DNA of 64,000 bases. It comes from Bugula neritina (Eukaryota; Bryozoa; Gymnolaemata; Cheilostomatida; Bugulidae). The position numbers and the translations under genes are program-made. The DNA lies in NCBI GenBank assembly GCA_964035545.1, contig OZ037768.1, forward strand, positions 23,586,819 through 23,650,818, in the 5' to 3' direction. Shown in pieces: positions 1 through 11,100 of the stretch. Positions within the stretch are counted from its first letter, which is position 1; each line of letters begins with the position of its first letter. The notes below the pieces were generated by a model. It saw only the letters and a program-made list of their open reading frames with translations, had not been told where the DNA came from and searched no databases.

Positions 1-600
1 CTTTATTTGGAAAGCACAACTGATCACTACGAACACATATCTAAAACTGACAATATGAATATATACAAACAACAAAGATAAAGAGATTTAGAACACAAAG
101 GAAAAAAGCACAACTATAATAATATTTATAAAACAGGTTACATAACTGCATGCACATGCACATTACAAAATTTAATGATTATCTTTACAGTTTACACTTA
201 CAGATTATGATTAACATAGCTCTAAGTCTATCGCTATGACTATCAGTATCATACTCATAGTAAGTCTAATAGTAATACTCATAGACTCGTAGTCATACTC
301 ATACTTTAAGTTTATAGACTTAAAGTTAAAGTTCTAAGTTTAAGTTAAGCAATTATTATATTTACAACCATAATCATACTGATAATCATATGACTATGTC
401 TAGTAAAAATATTTTTCAAAGGATAAATCAATTTATTATTTAATAAGTAATAATTATATTTCCTCAGATTGAAAAACAAAAATTGTCACTTTAAATTTGA
501 TTTTCATTTTTGTTGCAAGTATCATCGTCATTTAATTTTATGTTCATCATTAGACCGTCTGACTAAGAATTAGTACATCACTATCAATATCATGATAACT
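1..600. other. AT-rich stretch with no recognised gene
   Basis: I see no coding frame or RNA gene here. The stretch is AT-rich, with loose short repeats built on CATAGT/ACTCATA words at about 240-320. It abuts the decayed retroelement remnants that begin near 600. Confidence 0.6.
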
Positions 601-619
601 ATGATAATGTTTATAGTTA

Positions 620-1400
620 TGAAACTGTGGGTCTAATTTTAATGCTGATTTAGATTGATAATGTGATATCATTCACTAACAGTAACTCTAGGTCTACTCG
701 ACTATGGTTATCAGCATCAATGTTTTTTGGGTTTGGAATACTATACCCATTACTTCTACTAATTGGAATTCAGATTCATTCATTATGAACTGTTACATTG
801 CCTAATGGAATGCTTCTGTGGTTAGTGGTGGAGATATGCTGATACAATTTTGAATTGGTTTCATGGCAATATTCATGTACCCTGTGTGATAGGCGACGTC
901 CAGTTTCGTCTACATATGCTTATTGACATGAAGCTTCAGGGCAGGTTATTTTGTAAACTAGGTTTTGTAGGTGTTCTTTACTGGTTTTGTTTTTGAGATT
1001 AAAGGGGGTTCCTTTGAATAAAATTCGTGCGTTGAGCTCATTTGGCAGTGAGTCTGCAATTAATTTGTGGAGGGAATGAAATAGTTTTTCTCCTGTTACT
1101 CCTTTATAAGGTAGTTGAAGTAAAATGTGTTTCCTGGTGTCTTTTTCACTAAGTAGTCCGTCACTAATGTTGTTAATAGTTTTTCTATTACATATTTAAG
1201 GTAACCTTTTTATGTTCAAAAACATTTCGAATATATTTTAGTTCTTGGGTCTTAAGTGCTGGAGTAGAACAGATTTTATTAGCCCTTAATACTAGCGATT
1301 TCAGTGTGCTTAGCTTCCACATTTTAAGTGAGAAAGAGTTCCAATGCAAATATGTATCATTATGATGTGCTGGCTTACGGAATACTGTGGTTTCCACTGA
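620..1400 (-). mobile_element. GIY-YIG retroelement remnant (RT C-terminus plus endonuclease)
   Basis: Read on the minus strand. At 1188-1397 a frame starts near an FRKPAHHNDTYLHW motif and continues to a LRANKICST motif, the segment that follows the reverse transcriptase in Penelope-type and other GIY-YIG-bearing retroelements. It continues at about 1180-830 with a GIY-YIG-like stretch containing VYKITCPEASC, an in-frame stop, then YVDETGRRLSHRVHE. The stop and further frame breaks show a dead copy. Its family differs from the element at 1653-2340, because the two GIY-YIG segments are clearly divergent. I see no intact ends or target-site duplication. Confidence 0.7.
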
Positions 1401-1502
1401 GCTATTGTGTCACAAAACTGTAACATCCAAAAAAGAAATATATATATACATAATGTAGTGCTTTCAGATTGTTGAAGATATATATTTTTTATTATAAAAA
1501 AA

Positions 1503-1560
1503 TCTCACACGACTAAATAGTTTCGTACAGTGAACTGCACTCGTCAGGTGTCAGACTAAA
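1503..1560 (-). ncRNA. Hammerhead ribozyme motif (type I) linked to a Penelope-like element
   Basis: On the minus strand the core CTGACGA (1547-1541) is followed by a six-pair stem II (GTGCAG/CTGTAC) closed by a TTCA loop, then GAAA (1524-1521). A short stem III (ACT/AGT, loop ATTT) leads to a GTC cleavage triplet ending at 1511. Stem I pairs the CAC before the core with GTG after the cleavage site and extends imperfectly. All conserved core positions are present. Hammerhead motifs in the terminal repeats of Penelope-like retroelements are established knowledge. This one lies just 3' of a Penelope GIY-YIG remnant, as expected. Cleavage activity is inferred, not shown. Confidence 0.8.
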
Positions 1561-1619
1561 AATAAATAAAATAAATAAATACAATCTATAAGGCATTCCG
1601 ATTATAAAAGGATTAGACT

Positions 1620-2345
1620 ATGAAAGCTAGTTATTCAATGGAAAAAGCTAATTTATACTAGGTAATAAGTGCTTGTATTGTTATGTAATGTTGCCCAAGT
1701 GGTGCTTTCGTGCATGTCTGCATGTGGATAAAATCTCATTTCTGTTAAGGGAAGATTTTTGGGCTGGTATACTATGAAATACTTTTCCAATCGGCAGAGG
1801 TTGCGCTTTTTAGTAACTTTGTTGTATGAGTTGGTCTTTTTCATAATTTTCCATGTTATGTTAAAATTAGTGTTCGTTTTTTAATTCTCAGATGTATTTG
1901 CTCAATTCAGTATGGTTCTTCTTTGTTTTGTTGTTAACAGTTGATTTGTGGTTATATAATATGGTTTTTAATTCTGTTTCTGATGTTCCCACGTAGGTTT
2001 GGGGTTGGTTGCCATCTTTGGTTGTAACTGTAGCTTGGTATATGATGCACTTTGTGAGGCATTTTCTATCTATGGGGCACACTGTGTTGCTTCTGCAGTT
2101 CCATTCTTGATGGGGTTGGATTTCTGGGTTGAGTAATCTTTAATTGTGGCTGTTGATTATGTTGTTTAAATTTCTGCAGCAACTGTAACTGAGTTTAATG
2201 TTGTTTTTGTTGAAAATTTTTTTAGAGTTTGTGACCTCTGGGTATTTCTTCCTCCAGGATTCTAAAAAGTTGCTTTCCCAGGTTACTTGTTACACTTTTG
2301 GAAAATGGGGAGTTATACCATGTGATATTTCGTCTTCTTCCTTTT
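1620..2345 (-). mobile_element. Penelope-like element 3' fragment with GIY-YIG domain
   Basis: The minus-strand frames read in order: a basic KKGRRRNITWYNSPFS motif (2300-2350), the GIY-YIG domain with IIYQATVTTKDGNQPQTYVG (1888-2082), and a tail ending around CRLEKYFIVYQPKNLP (1653-1844). This is the typical C-terminal order of Penelope-like retroelements: a linker, a Cys-containing motif before GIY-YIG, then a conserved tail. Frames shift between the pieces, so the copy cannot encode an active protein. The reverse transcriptase core is absent. A hammerhead motif lies downstream at 1503-1560, and a foldback of the same element lies upstream at 2361-2433. Confidence 0.8.
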
Positions 2346-2433
2346 TTTGGTCTGCTAGTCAACATAATCAACAGCCACAATAAAAGATTACTCAACCCAG
2401 AAATCCAACCTCCTCGAGAATGCAACTGCAGAA
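2089..2433. repeat. Inverted duplication inside the Penelope remnant
   Basis: The arm at 2089-2161 is repeated as a reverse complement at 2361-2433 with only a few mismatches over about 73 bases. The spacer is about 200 bases. Both arms encode the same Penelope segment, just upstream of the GIY-YIG domain: the right arm gives NPEIQPPRECNC in a plus-strand frame and the left arm gives its minus-strand counterpart. It marks a foldback or inverted-insertion junction, and beyond it the Gypsy-like sequence begins. Confidence 0.75.
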
Positions 2434-4170
2434 GCACTGTTGCAGCCAGCCCTTGGAAATCCAGCTTTCCAGCTCAGCATAATAGCGCTCATGCATCAAG
2501 GGCGCTTGAGTGCACTTATACTCAGTTACATGAGTTTGCAAGCCTCTTAGAATTTCGCTGGACCATCGCCAACTCACAGTCCACCGGCCCTTGAAAAACT
2601 TTGCCACAAAGTCAGGGTCCTACACTTGCAGTGTCTCCTGATCACTGTTACGCCTGGCAATGACCGCATCGCCCGCAACATATGCCAACCTTCGGTCTGT
2701 ATTCACTTGCCGGGGAGAATCACAGCACCCTGCTGAACTAAGCGCACCCCAGACAACCGAATAGCTCGAGCTAGGCAACCTTTTGGCTGTGACCCCTCCT
2801 ATGTGATCAATTACGTCTCCCCCAAGGAGACAGTCAACACCAAGGTTGCCCAGCTTACTCATAACCAGCCCAGTGACACTAAAACAGTGCCTCTGCAGCC
2901 CTACCAAAATGCGGCTCAAGCCACTCACATGAGAAGCACTTACATCCGCTGTCAAAAGCGGCCTACTTAGCCGCAGGCCTATTCCCACCTCTACCCGCGG
3001 ACTGACCAAAGCTCGCTCGCTTCCAGTATCAACCAACACAAACATTGACCATTCAAAACAGCCAGGACAACTGGCATTCAACCTGATGTTAATTTAACAC
3101 CAGGTGCCCTCGACAGGTCCAACCTGCCACACGGCACACACGCACCGCTCAGCAACTCTCTCTTGGGAAAAAGCTGCCACTTTCGGTAGGTCTGGCCTAC
3201 TCGATCTCCATCAGAAGAGGTGCGTCGCCCCGGTCTGCACCTCCCACCAGAAAATCTTGCGCACTGACAGCTGCAGTTGCCTGCAGGCAGCTACTGATAT
3301 AGTGCTCGATGCTTCCACACCGAAAACACCCGGACTTCCTGGGTCCCCTCGTACTAGGTGCCTTACGTTTCTAGGTGCAGTCCTTCACTTTGTGAGGACC
3401 ACCACACCAATATCAAGCATTGCTATCCAGCTGCTGCTTCCCAGAAGCCGTCGCAGCAACCACACCCTGGCCTACTTTGCTACGGCTGGCCACTGCTCTC
3501 CGCGAGACCACCTTGTCTCGCACCCGTGCCAGCACTGACCCAAAATCGGCCGTGTAGGCATGGTCGTGAGTCACTGCCCACTCGTGAATCGCGGGCGGCA
3601 AGCCTTCATAGCACTGAGCTCGAAAGCCCAGGTCATTGCAGGACATGCAAGACATGCCGAACCTGCGGCCGAACCGCTCCAGGCAGTCCAAGAAGGTGTC
3701 AATGGTGTCACCTTCTTCCATCTTACTCGACAAAAACTTGCGCCATGCCTCCTGCCTGGGCATGGCATACTCGGCCCAAAGCGCCTCCTTCACGACGTCC
3801 CACTGGGACGCCTCCCCCATCATCATTCTGCTGTACACGCGAGCAGCATTGCCTCACAGCATTTAGGCTACACCAGGAGATCCGTCGAAGAAATATTCTC
3901 CACACGACGGTACCCCTCGTACTTTGCCAGCCACTCCGAGATGTCTTCGCTTCCATCTCCGGTGAAGGGATTCGCCAACTGACGAATCCTGGTGAGAATC
4001 GGCTCCCTTGGCCTGGTTTAGCATAGTAGCTAATATTTTAACGTCCACAAGGACCGGCACAGTCTCAGCTGCCGAGGTTGGAGGCACAGCTACGCTAGCT
4101 GCGCTGTCAGCCTTCAAACTCTGAGCCACGCTTCCAGAGTCCACATGTCTTTCTCCAGGCTTGGACATCT
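2434..4170 (-). mobile_element. Decayed Ty3/Gypsy-like LTR retrotransposon (gag-protease-RT start)
   Basis: Minus-strand pieces in order: a gag-like N-terminal frame starting at 4168; a gag core at about 3980-3413; a retropepsin frame at 3081-2620 with the catalytic motif FVLVDTGSERALVS and a later LGVDCLLGGDVI; and the start of a reverse transcriptase module at about 2607-2434 with GRWTVSWRW and ELESWISKGWL. In-frame stops and frame changes in gag show it is dead. The element is cut at the Penelope foldback near 2433, so most of the RT, the RNase H and the integrase are missing. Its GC content is visibly higher than that of its flanks. No LTR was identified with confidence. Confidence 0.75.
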
Positions 4171-5158
4171 TGAACTAATCGCAAAAACTGCCGAAATAGC
4201 TTGTTATCTAATTATAATAGACGGCAGCTCCAAGCTGCCTCCGTGACCTACCACCCCTGCGTCACACCAAGCGCCACTTCGACTTGCCCCACGCAAGCCA
4301 ACACAATTTGGCTCCCCAAACTGCCAAGCAGTACACACTGACGACTACACTAGTAGCCCCCTACCAGTAACACTTTACTGGTAGGCAACTAAACTTAAAA
4401 CTATAAATAAGAAACTGAAAGACTAACAATAACTAGACTATTAATATACACAAAGAAATAACTACCTACTGATAATACTAATTAAATATAACAATATAAG
4501 TATTCTAATAATAGTTATAGTTCAATGCTCAGACATTTATAAAAATGACTGATATTTTACATTACGGCGTACGATACGGCAATGTGTGAACAGGGGGTAA
4601 GAGATTGAGGACTATTATAATATAATATTGATTATTAGTTGATTATACAGATAATGTTATTGTTATCTCAAAACCCAAATTATATCACCAAAATACAGAC
4701 TATGAGTATGTCGACCAAGTTAAATTTAATAAATATTGAATTTAATGACTCGTGCTTAAGAACTAGAAGCTTTAAACTTACACAGTAACATTTATTATGA
4801 TAGTAGGACTAAGAGAAAGTTTTTCAGCCTCAGACTTATTTAACTCTAACATGTATAAGATTAGTGAAAGCTAAAGTTGAGAAGTACCTGCCGATTCAAT
4901 TTGATTTATTATATGCCGTTCATGTTGTTAAAGTTTTTGTTTAGGTTATTTAATTTTATTTCATATTCATTTGACATTGAATAAATAAATTATTGGTTTA
5001 GGAAGCTGATTGTAAAATATTTGTAGGGTCATTAAAAATTCTGAAACAACATATGTTGTATATGGAAAATAGTCGATGATTTGAAGATTTCAATTTGTAT
5101 TTGTTAGAAGCCTATTTTAAAGTTACTTTTTGCAGACTACCTCAAGTCCGTCTGTGAA
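4171..5158. other. Upstream flank of the Roco-caspase gene
   Basis: At 4171-4350 the sequence is still GC-rich and probably belongs to the 5' untranslated part of the Gypsy-like element. From about 4390 it is AT-rich with no coding frame. A pyrimidine-rich TTTTTGCAG at 5127-5135 could be the acceptor of a 5' UTR intron, 24 bases before the chosen start codon. No TATA-type promoter can be assigned. Confidence 0.5.
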
Positions 5159-8100
5159 ATGGGCAACAATAACAGTAAAAACACGCTAGGACATGGTTTG
5201 TAATACTGAAAATACATCATTATTGTTATTCTTTTAAAAGTCATTTGGCATCAATATTATTATTTATTTGAAAGATCATTTTTAGGCATAAATACTAATA
5301 CTTCATTTACAAAATTAGCTTAAGAGTGTTTTGTAATTGAAATCCGTTGTTACTCATTATAATTTAAAAAAGGTTATGTTTGACAATTGTACATGTCCAG
5401 TGTTGATATCTAAGTCAGCGAATTCTCAAAATGTAGTTCACTAAGGATTGTTGTTTCTCAAATGAAAACGTTTACTTGTAACAAATATGCAATTTAACTT
5501 AAGAATTAAATTAAAATGTAGCTTTGTCTCCTTTTTTGCAGAATTGAGATATAAAATTTGGTTCAGGCACTCTGGGGAGGAAGAAATGAACAAAATAGGA
5601 TTTACTGGGAGATGGATGTTGCAGTCTGCACCTGTGACTGATTACTCTAAGATAGATGTTGGAGAACATTACATCACACATATGTACATAGAATCAACAC
5701 AGGTTATGCCTCCTTTAGATGTTGTTGCTCCACGACTCACTCATCTCACCTTGTCTTTTCTATCTCCAGACCATGATTTAAGCTGGTAGGCCTAGAGCCT
5801 TATTTATATGTAAACAAATCTGAAAAAATGGTTTCAACTGTTTATTCATTGTAGCTTTTACCCGTCCCTATTGTGTATTGTTTATGTTTACAGTTTGAGC
5901 CGTCTACATTATTTGCGAGTTTTGAAATGCAAGAATTTTTCGGCATCGTTGAAGAAACTGCCTCCTGAAATATACAAAATCCGGTCTCTTGAAGAGTTTA
6001 GATTTGGCTCCAACCATTTAGATTTGTTTCAAAATGGGTAAATAATATATAAATCGCTAAGTTGATGTTTTTAATAATTTTGTTTGTTTGAAAATACATT
6101 GATTAGATCATCTATTCTTTTATAGAACAGAAGAGTATCAACAGTGGGTGACTTTGCCAATGGGCAGAAGCTATTTAAAAACTTTACCTTCTAACATTGG
6201 CAAGCTAACATCTTTAAAGAAATTGGTCATTGAAGCACCAAGTATTAAAACTTTACCAAAAAGGTTGCATTTTTATAGTGCTCCATTATCGACTGAATTT
6301 ATGCAATTTTTTTGTCAAATCAAGTGTTAAGTGTTGGATTTGAGAAAATAAAATGGTTTCATTTTTATTTTTGTCTAGTTTTAAAGGTTTGAAGAATCTG
6401 AAGACTTTGCAGTTTAAAGGTTTAAATTTTTCTTGTGGTTTCCCATGTCCGATAACATTTGTGTCTCTAAAGGAATTACATTTTGACTCGTGCCGGTTCC
6501 CTCAGCCACCAGATGGGTAAGGAAATGTTTCAGTAGATATGATGTTGCTCGTGTAGCAGCTTTTGCTATACTGGTAGCTCCTTTAACTCATTTACTTCAG
6601 TCTGACTACAGTACTGTAATTGTATATAATGCATCTCTACTATCTCAAAGTACCTGTTTATGTTTTATCTGGTTCCTGACCCTCAGGTTTAGCAGCAATT
6701 GACAGAGTAATAATTCTACACTATTCAGTGGTACTCTAAATGATAAATATGATAATAATTATAGGAGAGTGTGTCAATCTGTGAAATAGCTAAGTTCACT
6801 CTTTAATTAACCCAAGTATATAACTTTCTTCATAAATAATGCAACCGTATTATTGACCCATCGTGTGGAATTACTCAATCATCAAAGCCAGTAGTCAATA
6901 AAAACCTTTTCACATCCAAAGCTAAGCAACCAGCTAGCACATTTTATCTATTCATTTGATTGAGGCTTTTCATGGAGTAAGTTAAAATTTAATTACTTTC
7001 CACATGTTTGGATTCATATTCAAAAGAAGAATTTATCATAAATGCATGTTTTAATTTATATTAGATTACAAACCTGACAGTGTTGGCTGTTATAAACATT
7101 TTGCAACTTTCACAAGACTCCTTCCTAAATGCTGATTTGACTGTCAACCAGTGAATGATCTACCTGAACAGAAAGTCAAACTGGTTCTAATCTTAATTCT
7201 TTTTTTTTCAGCAATAGCTCAATTTAAACAATAAATTTAGCTGTTTTAGTCGCTTAGAAATTTCATACTGTTTTCAGCTGATCAAAACACAACCATGGTT
7301 AGTTGAAGTTTCAATTTGATTTTATAAGAATAAGTTTATTTATAATTGCGAAAAGTCAATAAATAGTGTATTGAAGAGCCGTCAATGCAGTGACTGTAAC
7401 CAGAGATAACTTCTGGCCGTGTCTTCTGCAGTTCTGAGCCCCAGTTGCCAAAGGAGATTTCCATGCTGACTGGCCTCACTTCACTGAGTCTCATTTACTG
7501 CAATGTTGGCAGTCTACCTGAGAGGTATGTATACGTGAGAGATTAGTCTAACAACAAGGTTTTTGTAATTGAATTTGTTTTATAATTTTTATCTAATAAG
7601 AGGTGTGGGTGACATTTAACAATCGGAATAATAGCTTCACCATTGTTGATAATCCGCATAATAAATTTCCATTAACAGCTTATTAGAACAAATTCAATAT
7701 GACTTCAGTTTCTTGGCAACTTATATCTCAAATTCAAAGTTTTAGGGATACTGAGTTTTAGAATTGTAGTGAAATTTTACGATAATAGTTTAGCGTGTGT
7801 TTTACCTAGAGTTGTCTTTTCAAATTTTATACTTATTTTCATAATAGCTTTATGATTTATGATCATATAAATCGATCCCGGCTGAAAATCAGAACATATT
7901 CCGATGTCTGTAAGCGCGACAATTTATCGGAATGACCGACAATTTGTTGGTGTGTTCGACTTTCGAATGTGACCGATAGAAGTTTCCAGAAGGGTTTTTG
8001 TCCCTGTATATAAAGAGGTGAGCTCACAGAGTAGATCAGTCTACCACTGGAGCTTGCAGGGTACAGACCTACCTATACACACTACTTTTCATACTACAAT

Positions 8101-11100
8101 AAAGATTCTTCTCTCAAGACTACAACTCTACCTGGTTTCTTCTATATTGGAGTTATGCTCCCCACTTAATTTCATTCTACCCACAAAACTACTACAGTAT
8201 TTAACCATTCAATCAACTTTTTGAAACTATTTTGTAGCGCAAGAGCTTTACAGAATCTGGAAGTGTTAGAGATTACTACGGATGATTTCTTTGCAAAATT
8301 TTCACCCGTGATATCAGAATTAAAGGCTTTGAAAGAATTAGACCTGGTAGCTCATGGAATATCCTCTCTTCCCATGAGGTAGTAACCTGATTAAAAAAGT
8401 CCTGCTTTAACTTTTATAAGATACTAACAGGACTTTAAATATCAGATTAGCCCATTGGTTTGATTTATCTGTAAAAAATTTTTGAATTACATAACTAAAT
8501 TTAAGTATTTTATGTTACCCAAGTATGTTTTTCATTTTATTAAATAATTTTGAGTGACTACATTACTTGAATTGACTACACAGAAACTAGCTCACAACGT
8601 GATGCCATGATTGGGCATTTCTCTCAAGTAAACATTTTCAGTTTATGATTGAATTTTCTTTATTTTATGTTATCTTGTATACCACTATTTTCAGCCTACA
8701 AAATCTTGAGCAGCTACACACACTACACTTCTTTTCTTTGGATTTTCGATCTGGTCTGCCAGAAGTTATTTCACATTTGCCATCTCTTAAACAGTTGGTG
8801 TTAAACAGATGTGGTCTTGCAGAACTTCCAATGAGGTAATAGTTTAACATCACCATGTTTTGATAATTTATTTGAAAAATATTCTGATCTATACTTGTTA
8901 CTAAAAAGGTCGTGTCCAACTGTTTGCCTTTCTCATGTTTTAGTTTGGAAAATTTGAAAAATCTAGAAATTCTCAACATTTTGGCAAATGATTTTCAAGG
9001 AAAACTCCCCTCTGTCGTTTTTACACTCGCCCAGTTACAAAAACTAAATGTTGGGAACAACATGCGTCTCACAGAGCTAGGAGCTGATCTGATGAAACTA
9101 AGCAAGCTCACAGAGTTGAAATGTGAAAATTGTTTCAATCTTGAGTTTCCAGACTATACTGTGTGCCAGCAGGGTATTGATGCCATCAAGAAGTTTTACA
9201 GGGACTGGGATACTGCAGCTGGCACAGGCGTGACTGTTCTACCAGTTGCTGTCGTTGGCAATACACTGGCTGGTAAAACCAGTCTTGTGTTGAGTTTGAA
9301 GGAAGAAAAGCAAGTCCTTACATTTCGTGATGAAACGTCGCCTTTGGATGAGACTACAAAAGTGTTTGATTTCCACAGTTTGAACCTATCAGATTCAATT
9401 GTCAGGTTCATTGATTTTGGTGGCCATGAAGTATATCATATGGCCTATCAGCTAACAATCAATAAGAATTGTGTCCCATTGGTTGTTGTTAATCTAGACG
9501 AATATCAAAAGTTGGCCAGTAGCCGAGGCGGCAGAGAGGCAACGAGAAGGTTGTGCTTGGATTGGCTGTCCCATTTCTATTTAGCATGTCCACATCTGGG
9601 TCCGCCAATTCTTGTGCTTTCTCACAAAGATCTTCTCTCAGATGTCGTGTTCGAGGAATGCAAAAGTCAGTTGCTTAGCTCAGCTGAAACTCTTCGAGTT
9701 GAGTTGCTTAAAGAAGAGAACAACATGTCTGAAGGCACAAGCGATTACTGCCGAATTGTTCATCTGTGTGATACCACTAAACCCTTGTTTCATCCAGATG
9801 ACATATTTGTTTTTGGTAATGAGCACGAAACAAAAGCCAGCATTCAAAGCCTCAGGCAATGCTTTAAAGGGCGCAGTAAGTTCAAAAGCCCTAACCCTAG
9901 GTTATGGGAACAAGTTGGTTCTTACTTGGAAGAACAACGATCTAAGCTGCTCATCTCCCTGTCTCAAATAAAGTCTAAGTTTCCCGATGAAAGTGGCATT
10001 GAAATCATTTTGAAAACTTTTCACAACAGTGGAAAGATTCTGTGGTTTGATCACCTATCAGATTTGCGCGAATATATTTTTCACCAAATACCAGCAATTG
10101 TAGAAATGATTGCTGTTCTTTTTCATCATGCTGGTGAAGAAAGATGGAAAAGTCGAGAAAATGATTTTGTTCCTTTTAAACATAAAAATCGCAATGTTGG
10201 GAAAATTGCCTACAAAGACATGGTGAAGAAATTTCTTGTGGAGGGTATTTTAAGTGAAGCTATTTTGGTAAATCTACTCAAACTAGAGACAGATTTTCCG
10301 GTTGACATGGCTTTGAAGCTACTTACCTCTTTTTGCATAATTCATGGGCCAATAACACAACAGGGCTGTGACGCTTTCATCCTGCCCTACTTTTCTAAGC
10401 AGTTCAAAGACCGAGAATGGAGAACTCATGGCTATCTGCAGCTTAGAGCAGATGTTGTGTTTGAGGGCCTTCCTCTGCCCAAATATGTCTACCAGTTGAT
10501 TACTGTAGCATTTTTGAATCATTTTTCAAACCCCACATATGCTTTGAAAGCCGCCAACAATGGAGCTACCGCTCAGTTTGGAGGATGCACTGCTCATCTG
10601 GTACACGATTGCTACACTAAAACTATCACCATTCAGGCCTCTACCCCTGTCGAAGCTGTCGGTAACTCATGGAGTATTTTGGTGCAGCTCCTAAAACTTA
10701 TTGTAAGACACACAACTAAAGTTTGGAAGGCATGTCGACCAGAAGTGTTAATCTACTGTTCCCACTGTCTCTTTATCAAAGCTGAAAATCCTGACTACCA
10801 CGTCACACCTTCCTGGTTTCAATCCCAATTAAATATGACAGACATGCCAGTGTTTAACCCACTTGAGCCTGTGGCCTGTGAAAATTCTAAACTCGATAGC
10901 AACGGGCAGTTGACTGTGCCCTCCATCCTTCGTTTCCCTTGTGAGTAGGTTACTTTATCATCTTGTACAACCAGATATTGAAATCATAAAACTAAAATAG
11001 GTTATAATATGAAATGCTTTTAACACACTCTGTTGCAGGAAGTTTGTGTCAGTTTCTTGGGTGTAATTTGTGAAATTATTTTCTTTGCCCAATTAGCTTG

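Noticed and set aside
2620-4168. An intact retroviral or domesticated gag-protease gene
   Set aside because: The gag part has in-frame stops and frame changes, and RT, RNase H and integrase are mostly missing, so this is a dead retrotransposon fragment.
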